64,000 nt of DNA from Candidatus Peribacteria bacterium (GTDB lineage Bacteria > Patescibacteriota > Gracilibacteria > Peribacterales > Peribacteraceae). The position numbers were made by a program, and so were the translations under genes. The stretch is from contig JABICL010000002.1 of assembly GCA_018652265.1 (NCBI GenBank), positions 1 through 64,000 of the forward strand, read 5' to 3'. Position 1 is the stretch's first letter. Each line of letters starts with the position of its first letter. Of this stretch, positions 47,146-56,498 are shown piece after piece. Below the pieces are notes generated by a model. It was not told where the DNA came from, made no database searches, and worked only from the letters and a program-made list of their open reading frames with translations.

Positions 47146-48617
47146 AACGCAGATAAAGAAATTCCAACTAGAATCCAAAGAGTATAAGCCACTGCACTGT
47201 CTTCGAAGGCGTGCAAAAAGAGTGCAGCAATAGAAACTCCGAGAAAGGCAAGAATAATATTATTACAACATATTTTTGATTTCATTAATGGGGCCTGGCC
47301 CCTTTTAATTACAAAAACAACTAATGCCACAAACATCATAAATCCGACAATTCCAAGCTCATACCCCACTTGTACATACCAATTTTCTGGGAGTACAGGG
47401 CATGTACAAGCCCTATCTGAAGGTTGCACCTGTTCTCCTTCTACAAATAAACAAAGATCATTTCTGTCTGATGCCCAGCTAATATCCGCACCTTTATCAA
47501 AATGCATGCATGCATCAGAGAATCTATTACTTGCAGGACCTGCTGTTCCAAGTCCATGTCCCAAAGGATTTTTAAACATTTCTATCACACCATCACGAGT
47601 ACGTTCAAAGTGATGCTTATTTGAAATACTACGATCTATAAGTTCTGGTGCAGATAAGTAGATGACTAAAACTGATGCAATTACAAATCCTACAATCGAA
47701 GATAGAGTTATTACTTTTGTTCTACCTTTAAGTTGAATACATATTGCAATGATTGTGATTACGAATGCAGCGATCCAAGCTGAGCGAGAAAAAGCTAAAA
47801 CTAAAGCTGCTCCAATTATTGTTAATGTAAAAATACTTAGAATCAGAGAAGTGGGCAGTGGGTAGCTTGCCTCGGCGAAACGAAGTGAAGACGGGTGGGT
47901 AGTGGGTAGTGCTTCGGATTTTTTGTTACGAATCGTTTTCAAAAAAATAACTAACGAAATACTCCATGGAATAAGAAGCCAAATCGCCAGTTGATTAGGT
48001 CCAGCAAAAGTCGACTGAATCCTCCTAATACTTGTCCCAGATATCTGTTGAAAGGCGCTTAGAGACGATCCTGGGGCATATATAGAGTGAGCGTCACTGT
48101 AGCCAAGAGCAGAAAAAAAGCTCTGTGGAAGAAAGAAAGAAACTATGCCATACAAAGCAATTACCCCCGAAACAAACATCAAAACTGGAATAATTTTTTT
48201 ATCTAAAAAATCTTCCTCCCAACTTACCTTCCTACACATCAGAAATACAATCAGCGGAAATACTGTGTACTTAAATCCATATGCCCATTGCATATCTGGA
48301 ACATCTGTCCAGAGTTCTGTAACTAAGCTCAAAAGAATTATTCCAAGAGCGCACCAAGTAACTTTATCCAAACTAAACTTCCATTTCGCTCCACCTTTTA
48401 TTATCTGAGCTAATTTCTTTTTCTCTACAAAGAAAAGTTCAAAAAATATTATAAGCAGAATTACTGTGATCAAAGCTTCTTTCCATAAAGCTAAAAATAG
48501 TACTGGCGAATGTCCTGGTCCATAAATAAGCTCCGTTCCATACGTTACAAGTAATGCATGAAATGGCAGCAGAGCTACGATTATCAATACTAGTAAATGG
48601 CGCAATTTATGTAACAT
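47133..48617 (-). CDS. O-antigen ligase/polymerase-like membrane protein
   Basis: About 11 TM helices; FAGPNQLAIWLLIPWSISL; LALAFSRSAWIAAFVITII-type Wzy/WaaL motif. Confidence 0.8.
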   Translation of the reverse strand: MLHKLRHLLVLIIVALLPFHALLVTYGTELIYGPGHSPVLFLALWKEALITVILLIIFFELFFVEKKKLAQIIKGGAKWKFSLDKVTWCALGIILLSLVTELWTDVPDMQWAYGFKYTVFPLIVFLMCRKVSWEEDFLDKKIIPVLMFVSGVIALYGIVSFFLPQSFFSALGYSDAHSIYAPGSSLSAFQQISGTSIRRIQSTFAGPNQLAIWLLIPWSISLVIFLKTIRNKKSEALPTTHPSSLRFAEASYPLPTSLILSIFTLTIIGAALVLAFSRSAWIAAFVITIIAICIQLKGRTKVITLSSIVGFVIASVLVIYLSAPELIDRSISNKHHFERTRDGVIEMFKNPLGHGLGTAGPASNRFSDACMHFDKGADISWASDRNDLCLFVEGEQVQPSDRACTCPVLPENWYVQVGYELGIVGFMMFVALVVFVIKRGQAPLMKSKICCNNIILAFLGVSIAALFLHAFEDSAVAYTLWILVGISLSALCKK

Positions 48618-48636
48618 CGAAGGTAGTATACAAGCT

Positions 48637-48716
48637 AATTAATAATTAATAATTAACAATGAACAATTAAGGAGTAATTTTTCCATAATTATTCATTATT
48701 CATTGAACATTGTTCA
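48637..48716. repeat. Inverted short-period degenerate repeats (TTATTCA/TGAATAA words)
   Basis: aattaataattaataattaacaatgaacaattaagg ... ataattattcattattcattgaacattgttcatt. Confidence 0.65.
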
Positions 48717-50033
48717 TTTTCCAAGTCTGTCATCTTCCGACCTAAACACCTCTCCTTTTTCTAGAACTCTTAGAACTGTATCCACGCATCTCTCACTTAC
48801 GTTTTCACCATAGATATTCTCCACATTTTTCATATCTTCATTATTCCAAGCGCCTTCTATCATCTTCACTATGAAGTCAGAATCGGTGGGAGGAGCGATT
48901 ACATTTGCACCCGCAATTGCTGATTCACTTCTGTCTGATCCAAAGCGAAGTGTTACACAAGGAACCCCCATTATATTCATCTCCTCCTGCATAGATCCGC
49001 TATCTGTAGCGCAAACTGCAGCACGACTCATCGCTGCTATTACATCTTTGTACTCAGGCCAAACCTCAGACAAAATAAAGTTATCGTAATTTTTATCTAG
49101 CTGTTCAAGCTCTTCTTGTAATCCAAAATTTTCTAAAGCCCTTTTTGTCTGATGCATGTTTATAAGCAAAACTTTTTTTCCTGATTCAATTATTTTCTTC
49201 ATCGCATCAAAGATCGCTCGGAATCTTTTTTCCGAAACACAATTTTCTCTACGGTGAATACAGAATCTTACGAAGTCACCATCTGCAAGTTCTGGATGTC
49301 TCTCAAACACTGTTGAATCCTTTGCATTTTCCATCGCAGCATGTGTGGCATCTGCTACAGAGTTTCCAACTATAAATATTCTGTCATCCGAGTACCCTTC
49401 ACTAAGCATAAACTCACGATCAAGCTCCACAGGTGCTAAATGAATTCCAGTAGCTGCCTCTGCACACCTAGTATTAAATTGTTCAGGATATGGCTCTTGG
49501 CTTCCGCGCTCCCAATTATTTCTGTCCATCAGATATTTTCTCCAGTCTTCAAAGCTTTTACTTGTAAATCCATCTTCATATCTAGGAGTTAGTGTTCTGA
49601 TTCCTGCTTCTACATGCACAGAGGAAAACATATGGCAGTAACCTGCATTAGCTGATGCCATCGCAGTAGTTGTATCTCCATGAACATATGGAATTACTGT
49701 CTTACCTCTTTCTTTTATCTCCCCTATTACATGACCAAGTCTTCCTATTATCTGCGAAACAACCTCATGCATAGCTCCACGAACATTTAGATTAAAGTCT
49801 GGCTCTACACCAAACTCTTTTAGCATTCCTCCACTTAGATTTTCATCATAGTGCTGACCTGTGTGGCCTAGAACTACAAGTTGTCCTTGTTTTTTTAATT
49901 CCAAATACAGCGGAACCTGTTTGATGATATCCGGCTTGGTTGCAATCATTATAAGATGAACATGTCGATCTGCATGATCTGCAATCTCTTCATAAAACTT
50001 ATCTGATTTGTAGGTTATTTCTTTCACCACCAA
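48714..50033 (-). CDS. wecB: UDP-N-acetylglucosamine 2-epimerase family protein
   Basis: HLIMIATKPDIIKQVPL, LVVLGHTGQHYDENLSGGMLKEFG, VHGDTTTAMASANAGY, HRRENC, TDSGSMQEEMNIMGVPCVTLR. Confidence 0.88.
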   Translation of the reverse strand: MVVKEITYKSDKFYEEIADHADRHVHLIMIATKPDIIKQVPLYLELKKQGQLVVLGHTGQHYDENLSGGMLKEFGVEPDFNLNVRGAMHEVVSQIIGRLGHVIGEIKERGKTVIPYVHGDTTTAMASANAGYCHMFSSVHVEAGIRTLTPRYEDGFTSKSFEDWRKYLMDRNNWERGSQEPYPEQFNTRCAEAATGIHLAPVELDREFMLSEGYSDDRIFIVGNSVADATHAAMENAKDSTVFERHPELADGDFVRFCIHRRENCVSEKRFRAIFDAMKKIIESGKKVLLINMHQTKRALENFGLQEELEQLDKNYDNFILSEVWPEYKDVIAAMSRAAVCATDSGSMQEEMNIMGVPCVTLRFGSDRSESAIAGANVIAPPTDSDFIVKMIEGAWNNEDMKNVENIYGENVSERCVDTVLRVLEKGEVFRSEDDRLGK

Positions 50034-50074
50034 AGATTAAACGAAAAACCTAAAACAAACCATAAAAATTTAAC

Positions 50075-50749
50075 TTAAACTTTGCCCTCTTCTACTCTCT
50101 TCTCTTTTACAGATGCTCCTTTGGTTACAACGCCTGGAACATCTAGAACTTCTCTATTTACCATTTTGTCTCCCTCAAATGTATAAACATAAGGAGTGCA
50201 CAAACCAAATTCAGCAGAAGCGGTATCTTCTGGACTCAGATTATCCAGATATTTAACAATTGGACGCAAACTATTTCCATGTGCAGATATAATCACATCT
50301 TTACCATCTACAAGTAGAGGCAATATATAGTGTGTAAAGAATGGCTTAGTTCTCCTCTCGCAATCTTCCATACTTTCTCCATCTGGAGGACGAGTAAAGA
50401 AATCTCTTCTCCATAGTTTTACCTGCTCTTGCCCATGCTTCTCAGCAGTTTCTGCCTTATTTAGACCCTGTAAACTACCGTAATGCCTTTCGTTCAAAGC
50501 AGAATCCACTTCGACTTCCAGATCAGATTGTCCCATTTCTTCCAAAATAATCTTCATGGTATCCGCTGCACGGATAAGCCTGGAGGTAAATGCAACATCG
50601 AACTTAAATCCTTTCTCCTTTAAAAATTGTCCTGACTTACTAGCATCAGATTCTCCACGCTCTGTAAGTGGCACATCTGTCCATCCAGTAAAACGATTTT
50701 CTAAATTCCATTTAGATTGTCCATGTCTTATGAGAACTAATGTAGCCAT
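50075..50749 (-). CDS. gpmA: 2,3-bisphosphoglycerate-dependent phosphoglycerate mutase
   Basis: LVLIRHGQSKWNLENRFTGWTDVPLTERG; ALNERHYGSLQGLNKAETAEKHGQEQVKLWRR; VIISAHGNSLR. Confidence 0.95.
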   Translation of the reverse strand: MATLVLIRHGQSKWNLENRFTGWTDVPLTERGESDASKSGQFLKEKGFKFDVAFTSRLIRAADTMKIILEEMGQSDLEVEVDSALNERHYGSLQGLNKAETAEKHGQEQVKLWRRDFFTRPPDGESMEDCERRTKPFFTHYILPLLVDGKDVIISAHGNSLRPIVKYLDNLSPEDTASAEFGLCTPYVYTFEGDKMVNREVLDVPGVVTKGASVKEKRVEEGKV

Positions 50750-50778
50750 GTACGAAGTGTATCAGAACTAGCAACTAC

Positions 50779-50812
50779 AAAAAAACGCCCCCTCATAGAG
50801 GAAGCGTTTTTT
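50779..50812 (-). terminator. intrinsic terminator downstream of hup
   Basis: AAAAAACGC...CCTCataGAGG..GCGTTTTTT. Confidence 0.75.
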
Positions 50813-50829
50813 AAAAGCGATCGTTAATG

Positions 50830-51105
50830 CTATCTCACTGCATCCTTTAGACTCTTTCCTGCTTTGAAAGCTGGAACTTTCATTGCTGGAATAGAAATCT
50901 TCTGGGATGGGTTTCGTGGATTTACACCCATGCGTGATGCACGATGTGAAACACGAAAAGTACCAAAACCTGTAATGGTTACATTCCTTCCTTTTTTGAG
51001 TTCACTTGTAATGGTACCAACAAGGGTATGAAGAGCATCAGCTGCTGCACGTTTTGTAATTCCTGCAGACTGTGCAATGAGGTTGATTAAGTCCTGTTTG
51101 GACAT
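50830..51105 (-). CDS. hup: HU family DNA-binding protein
   Basis: MSKQDLINLIAQSAGITKRAAADALHTLVGTITSELKKGRNVTITGFGTFRVSHRASRMGVNPRNPSQKISIPAMKVPAFKAGKSLKDAV. Confidence 0.96.
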   Translation of the reverse strand: MSKQDLINLIAQSAGITKRAAADALHTLVGTITSELKKGRNVTITGFGTFRVSHRASRMGVNPRNPSQKISIPAMKVPAFKAGKSLKDAVR

Positions 51106-51309
51106 GATTATTAAGGGGTATGAAATACAGGTATGCTCTGAGTCTAACCATAGCTAGCGCTACGTAAAATACTTTTGTCCTTGCATCAGACACGAAAAGG
51201 GTTCCTTTGCACATTACGATTTTCTGAACACATAAATTGCTCAAACATGCATTTATACCTATAGTTGCATTTGACAAAGAATTTACTTACCCACTACTCT
51301 CCGCCCGAC

Positions 51310-53523
51310 ATGCCAGACAATTTAGTTATCGTAGAGAGCCCCGCAAAAGCAAAAACTATCAAGAAATTTTTAGGTAAGGATTTCCAAGTAGAAGCCAGCA
51401 TGGGCCACGTAAGAGACCTACCAGCAAAGAAACTTGGAATTGACACAGATAATGATTTCGAACCTACTTACGAAGTTCCCGATTCTAAAAAAACTGTCAT
51501 AAAGAAACTAAAAGCTGCAGCAAAAACTGCAAAAAAATTATGGATCGCAACTGATGAAGATAGAGAAGGAGAAGCAATTGGCTGGCACCTCTTAAGTGCC
51601 CTAAAAATTGGCAAAAGCCATGATGTAAAAAGGATCGTTTTTCATGAGATCACAAAAGAAGCTATAGACAAAGCTATAAAAACCCCTCGTGATATAAATC
51701 ACGAACTAGTAGATGCACAACAAGCAAGACGTATTTTAGACAGAATAGTTGGATACACATTATCGCCTTTTCTATGGAACAAGGTATACCGAGGACTATC
51801 TGCAGGACGTGTCCAATCTGTAGCAGTTAGAATAATTGTAGACAGAGAAAAAGAAATAAAAGCATTCAACCCAGAAGAATATTGGAGTGTGATTGCAGAT
51901 TTAGAAACAGAGAAAAAAGAATCATTCACAGCAGAATTTCAGAAAAAAGACGGAAAGAAGTTTGTGCCAACTAACGAAAAAGAAGCTACCGAAGTTGTAG
52001 AAGGATCAAAAAATAACGATTTCACAGTTTCTGCCATAGAAGAAAAGAAATTGAAAAAAAATCCTTCACCTCCTTTTACTACATCCACACTTCAGCAAGC
52101 TGCATCGAATAAGCTTGGTTTTTCTGTAAAACAAACAATGGTAGTAGCACAGCAACTATATGAAGGTGTGAATCTAGGAAAGGGAGAAGGGCAAACTGGT
52201 CTTATAACTTATATGCGTACCGATTCTGTAACTCTTAGCAAGAAAGCCATAGATGATTCATCTACTACTATAGAAAAGCTTTTCGGCCGTGAATATCTAT
52301 TGAGCAAACCAAGAACTTTCAAAGGTAAAACTAAAAATGCACAAGAAGCTCATGAAGCAATCAGGCCTACAGAAATGCATAGAACTCCAGAGTCTTTGAA
52401 AGATATTTTAGATAATCAGCAATTAAAACTTTATACACTGATATGGCAAAGAACTATGGCCACACAAATGGCTGCAGCTGAGCTCAAACGAATCGGTGCA
52501 AACATAGACACTGTTTCTTCTGTTGATTCCAAAACTGTTCTCACATTTCGTACCACAGGACAATCAGTAGAATTTGATGGATTCTTGCGTGTATACAAAA
52601 GCAACAAAGAAAATGATACAGAAGAAGAGAATGAAGAAGAGAATGAATTAGGAGAAAAGTTTATGCCACCTTTAAAAGAAAAAGATGATATTAATTGTCT
52701 GGAAATAAATCCAGAACAACATTTCACAAAACCACCTCCAAGATATACCGAAGCAACACTCGTAAAGAAGCTAGAAGAAGAAGGCATAGGAAGACCAAGT
52801 ACATATGCCCCAACAATAAGCACAATTCAACAAAGAGGATATATAACTAAAGATGGCAGACAACTTGTTCCTGAGAGTATCGCATTCACAGTTACAGATC
52901 TTCTAGTAGAACATTTCAAAGATATAGTCGATCTTCAATTCACTGCAAAAATCGAAAACAATCTAGATGAAATTTCAAAAGGAGAAGTGGAATGGGTTCC
53001 ATTTATGAAATCATTTTATGATCCATACAATGCACTTTTGGAAAAGAAAAATAACGAAGTGAAGAAAGAAGACATAATAAAAGAAACTACAGATGAGCTT
53101 TGTCCTGAGTGTGGATCTTCTATGACAGTTAAACTAAGTAGATTTGGAAAGTTCCTTGCATGTTCTACTTATCCAAAATGCAAAGGGAAAAAATCTACTC
53201 CAGAAGAAGCAGAGAAAAAAGCTGCACAAGAAGAAGAGCGTAAGAAGCTAGAAGAAGAGATGAAACTAGGAAAATGTCCTGACTGCGGATCTGATCTCGG
53301 TGTAAAGAATGGAAGATTTGGACCATTTGTCGGATGTAACGGATATCCAAAATGTAAGCACATACAAAAAATAGAGAAAACTTCTGGTGTTAAATGTGAT
53401 AAATGCAACAAAGGAGAACTAGTAGAAAAAAGAACTAAGCGTGGCAAAAAATTCTGGGGATGCAATAAATATCCAGATTGCGATAATGCATCTTGGACTT
53501 ATCCTGGAAATAAAAAGGATTAA
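51310..53523 (+). CDS. topA: DNA topoisomerase I
   Basis: MPDNLVIVESPAKAKTIKKFLG; IATDEDREGEAIGWHL; GLITYMRTDS; three C-terminal Cys4 zinc ribbons. Confidence 0.97.
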   Translation: MPDNLVIVESPAKAKTIKKFLGKDFQVEASMGHVRDLPAKKLGIDTDNDFEPTYEVPDSKKTVIKKLKAAAKTAKKLWIATDEDREGEAIGWHLLSALKIGKSHDVKRIVFHEITKEAIDKAIKTPRDINHELVDAQQARRILDRIVGYTLSPFLWNKVYRGLSAGRVQSVAVRIIVDREKEIKAFNPEEYWSVIADLETEKKESFTAEFQKKDGKKFVPTNEKEATEVVEGSKNNDFTVSAIEEKKLKKNPSPPFTTSTLQQAASNKLGFSVKQTMVVAQQLYEGVNLGKGEGQTGLITYMRTDSVTLSKKAIDDSSTTIEKLFGREYLLSKPRTFKGKTKNAQEAHEAIRPTEMHRTPESLKDILDNQQLKLYTLIWQRTMATQMAAAELKRIGANIDTVSSVDSKTVLTFRTTGQSVEFDGFLRVYKSNKENDTEEENEEENELGEKFMPPLKEKDDINCLEINPEQHFTKPPPRYTEATLVKKLEEEGIGRPSTYAPTISTIQQRGYITKDGRQLVPESIAFTVTDLLVEHFKDIVDLQFTAKIENNLDEISKGEVEWVPFMKSFYDPYNALLEKKNNEVKKEDIIKETTDELCPECGSSMTVKLSRFGKFLACSTYPKCKGKKSTPEEAEKKAAQEEERKKLEEEMKLGKCPDCGSDLGVKNGRFGPFVGCNGYPKCKHIQKIEKTSGVKCDKCNKGELVEKRTKRGKKFWGCNKYPDCDNASWTYPGNKKD

Positions 53524-53861
53524 TGTAGCTTCTCTACTTTATCTACAACCCATCCGTCTTTTGACATTGAAGAAGTAACTAAATATTTCTCGTATCCATC
53601 TTTCTTCAAAATGTATAGCTTTACTTCATCTGTTTCTCGAACAACCTGCACTTCATCGAATGCTTGCATTTCAGAAAGTATTGCAATGTCACCACCATCC
53701 CCTGCAGCAAGAATCTCTCCAGAAAGTTTGAGCTCTGCTCTACTTAGAAGTGCAATTACAAATACTGCGATCATGGATATAGCTAAAATTCCACAGAAGT
53801 GGTGCTCGTATTTTTTGTGATATCCATGGGCCTTATATTTACCAAATGTTTTTGTTTTCAT
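53520..53861 (-). CDS. small membrane protein, hypothetical
   Basis: 113 aa with one TM (HFCGILAISMIAVFVIALLSRAEL). Confidence 0.5.
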   Translation of the reverse strand: MKTKTFGKYKAHGYHKKYEHHFCGILAISMIAVFVIALLSRAELKLSGEILAAGDGGDIAILSEMQAFDEVQVVRETDEVKLYILKKDGYEKYLVTSSMSKDGWVVDKVEKLH

Positions 53862-53932
53862 GTTTTTTGTAGATTATCTTCCCATTATATCACTTGACGG
53901 GGTGGTGCGCCATTACGTACTCTCTCGCTTAC

Positions 53933-54061
53933 ATGCTTTCAAAGAGATCCAACCGCAAGAAACACAAGAAACACGGCTTTCTATCGAGAATGAAGACAAC
54001 TGCTGGAAAACGTGTTGTATCAGCCCGTAGAGCCAAAGGAAGAAAGAGATTGGGGCAATAG
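53933..54061 (+). CDS. rpmH: 50S ribosomal protein L34
   Basis: [42 protein letters not shown]; below the track cutoff; directly upstream of rnpA. Confidence 0.95.
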   Translation: MLSKRSNRKKHKKHGFLSRMKTTAGKRVVSARRAKGRKRLGQ

Positions 54062-54103
54062 CACCCAATATAAGTGGTACAATGGCGCATATTGTCATTT
54101 TCC

Positions 54104-54469
54104 ATGCATCAACTCCGGGGAAGAAAGCTATCTGAACAAGTAAGAAGAAAAGGCTCAAGATGGCGAGGCAAGCACATGAATGCAGTATTTTTAAGTGATC
54201 GAGAATCGAATGGCAAACTATTTGTAGGAACACCTGCCTCCAAAAAATTAGACAAATCTGCAGTTCGTAGAAATAAAATGAGAAGAAGATGTAGAGAATC
54301 ACTTAGAGTAACATTGAAAAATATTACTTCTAAAACCTCTAAAACTTCTACCTCTTCTACATCCTTACGCTTGATCCTAACCCCCAAATACTCTAGCCTC
54401 ACGTGCGACTTCGAGGAGCTTATTAAAGACTCCGAGGCCCTTATATCTCACTTAACTAAATATGCCTGA
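54104..54469 (+). CDS. rnpA: ribonuclease P protein component
   Basis: NAVFLSDRESNGKLFVGTPASKKLDKSAVRRNKMRRRCRESLR; synteny rpmH-rnpA-yidC-jag. Confidence 0.9.
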   Translation: MHQLRGRKLSEQVRRKGSRWRGKHMNAVFLSDRESNGKLFVGTPASKKLDKSAVRRNKMRRRCRESLRVTLKNITSKTSKTSTSSTSLRLILTPKYSSLTCDFEELIKDSEALISHLTKYA

Positions 54470-55760
54470 AAATAAGCCAAACAATTTATTAAGGTTCATA
54501 GTAACTTTCTTCTTTTTCTATCTGATAATAACAATGGGACTGAAGGCTGTTTTCCCAGAAAAATTCTCAGATGAAAGAAAAACACCAGAAGCAGTAACTA
54601 TAAATATGGATAGCAGTAAAATCACCATAGGTCGTGATTTCTCTGTGAACATTGTAAATACAACCAGCACTGGAATTGTACTTCCAGATCTATGTCCAGA
54701 ACCTCCAGTGGTAATAGAGAGAAAAGTGGGAGACAAGCTCTATCAAATAGATCTAACAGAGCCAGTAGTAGAATGTGTTTCTGTTACAAATATAGAACCA
54801 GATGAAAAAACAAATATTGATCTAAGCCCATGGAAATACAGCGCATTTACAGAAACCGGAAATTACAGAATATCTCTGGAGATTCCAGAAGAAGGAAATG
54901 AAAAACTTGTAAACAACTTAACAAACAGGGTTATAGAAACAGAAGTAAAAGTGAAAAACCCTGGAGTTTTCGTATCTATATTTCGCACATTTATAAGTAA
55001 GCCATTACTTAATGGAATGATCCTCATTGCTTCACTTGTTCCAAATCATAGTCTTGGTTGGTCAATTATTTTATTAACCATAATAGTTAAACTACTACTG
55101 TTCTTTCCTAGTCAACATGCACTAGAAAGCCAGAAAAAGTTACAAATTTTACAACCAAAACTAGACGAGATAAAAAAGAAATATGCAGGCAATCAACAAA
55201 AGATCACAGAAGAAACAATGGCAATATGGAAGAGAGAGAAAATAAATCCATTACAATCTTGCTTACCTACACTTCTGCAACTTCCTATTCTTATAGGATT
55301 ATTCTTTATCATAAGAGATAGTGGATCCTTAGATCTTGCAAGGCATTTGCTATATCCCCCATTTCTTTCTCTTGATTGGACATTTGATACAAACTTCCTA
55401 GGAATTTTGGATCTAAATATGATTCCATTTAAAAGTGTAGATTCATGGATTCCTCCTCGTCCATTGGGAGGACTTGCAAAAGGATTGTTCTTGCCTGTAC
55501 TAATTGCAATTGCACAATTTATACAAATGAAAATGTCATTTGCTAAAAAGGCAGCAGAAAAAGGTAATAAAAAATCAGAAAAGAAAACTCTAGAAGATCA
55601 TCTGAGCATGCAGAACATGATGATGTATATGCTCCCTACAATGCTTATTTTCATATCTGGTAGCTTGCCTGCAGCCGTAAGTATCTATTGGGCTGCAAGT
55701 ACATCATTTGCAATCGGACAACAGTATTATGTGAATAAAGCACCTCGCTCGCGTGCTTAA
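54462..55760 (+). CDS. yidC: membrane protein insertase YidC
   Basis: LGWSIILLTIIVKLLLFFPSQHALESQKKLQILQPKLDEIKKKYAGNQQKITEETMAIWKREKINPLQSCLPTLLQLPILIGLF; ends inside a Family-2 repeat. Confidence 0.95.
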   Translation: MPENKPNNLLRFIVTFFFFYLIITMGLKAVFPEKFSDERKTPEAVTINMDSSKITIGRDFSVNIVNTTSTGIVLPDLCPEPPVVIERKVGDKLYQIDLTEPVVECVSVTNIEPDEKTNIDLSPWKYSAFTETGNYRISLEIPEEGNEKLVNNLTNRVIETEVKVKNPGVFVSIFRTFISKPLLNGMILIASLVPNHSLGWSIILLTIIVKLLLFFPSQHALESQKKLQILQPKLDEIKKKYAGNQQKITEETMAIWKREKINPLQSCLPTLLQLPILIGLFFIIRDSGSLDLARHLLYPPFLSLDWTFDTNFLGILDLNMIPFKSVDSWIPPRPLGGLAKGLFLPVLIAIAQFIQMKMSFAKKAAEKGNKKSEKKTLEDHLSMQNMMMYMLPTMLIFISGSLPAAVSIYWAASTSFAIGQQYYVNKAPRSRA

Positions 55761-55859
55761 GGCGGTATATGCGACGAAATCAACGTAACCCATCACCGTT
55801 TATTACTTATCAGAGGTCTCGGATTGATTTCTTAGTAAAAATAGCCTGCACGCTTGCTA
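55744..55859. repeat. Family-2 element, arm type 2 + core B (inverted)
   Basis: ctcgctcgcgtgcttaaggcggtatatgcgacgaaatcaacgtaacccatcaccgtttattacttatcagaggtctcggattgatttcttagtaaaaatagcctgcacgcttgct. Confidence 0.85.
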
Positions 55860-55937
55860 TGTCTTATGATAAACGACTAGAAACTAGTAACTAAAACCTA
55901 GTAACAAATCATCTCTCCCTGTATTATCTCCACAATC

Positions 55938-56498
55938 ATGAAACAGCTAATAGTAGACATCCTTACCGAGCTATTAAATCAGCTAAAGCTTGAATTTACA
56001 GAAATAAAAGTAGATGAGTCAGACGAATCTATGATTCGTGTAGATATAGAATCTCCAAAAGCTAGTCGCATAATAGGATGGCACGGAGAAACTATAAACT
56101 CTATACAACACACTCTTAAATCAATTATTAGAACTCAAAAGAAAACAGAGAGAAGTCCATTTATAGTTCTAGATGTGGATGGCTACAGGCGAGCACAAGA
56201 AGAAAAGGTATGCAGAATAACATCACAAAAAGCAGACTTCGTAAGAGAGAAGAAAACACGAGTAGCCCTTCCTCCTATGTCTCCATACTTCCGCAGAATA
56301 GTTCACATGTTCGTATCAAATAACGAAGGCCTGCAAGATCTAACAACCGAGAGTATAGGAGAAGGAGATTACAGACAGATTGTCCTCAAGCTAAAAGAAG
56401 GATCTATAGAGGAAGGAGAAGAGCTAGCACCAATAATTAAATCTGACGAGAAAGAAGCAGTAATCTCAGAAGAGGGATTTGATAATTTGGATATCTAA
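55938..56498 (+). CDS. jag: Jag/KhpB RNA-binding protein (KH-R3H)
   Basis: ASRIIGWHGETINSIQHTLKSII (KH); RRIVHMFVSNNEGLQDLTTESIGEGDYRQIVL (R3H). Confidence 0.93.
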   Translation: MKQLIVDILTELLNQLKLEFTEIKVDESDESMIRVDIESPKASRIIGWHGETINSIQHTLKSIIRTQKKTERSPFIVLDVDGYRRAQEEKVCRITSQKADFVREKKTRVALPPMSPYFRRIVHMFVSNNEGLQDLTTESIGEGDYRQIVLKLKEGSIEEGEELAPIIKSDEKEAVISEEGFDNLDI

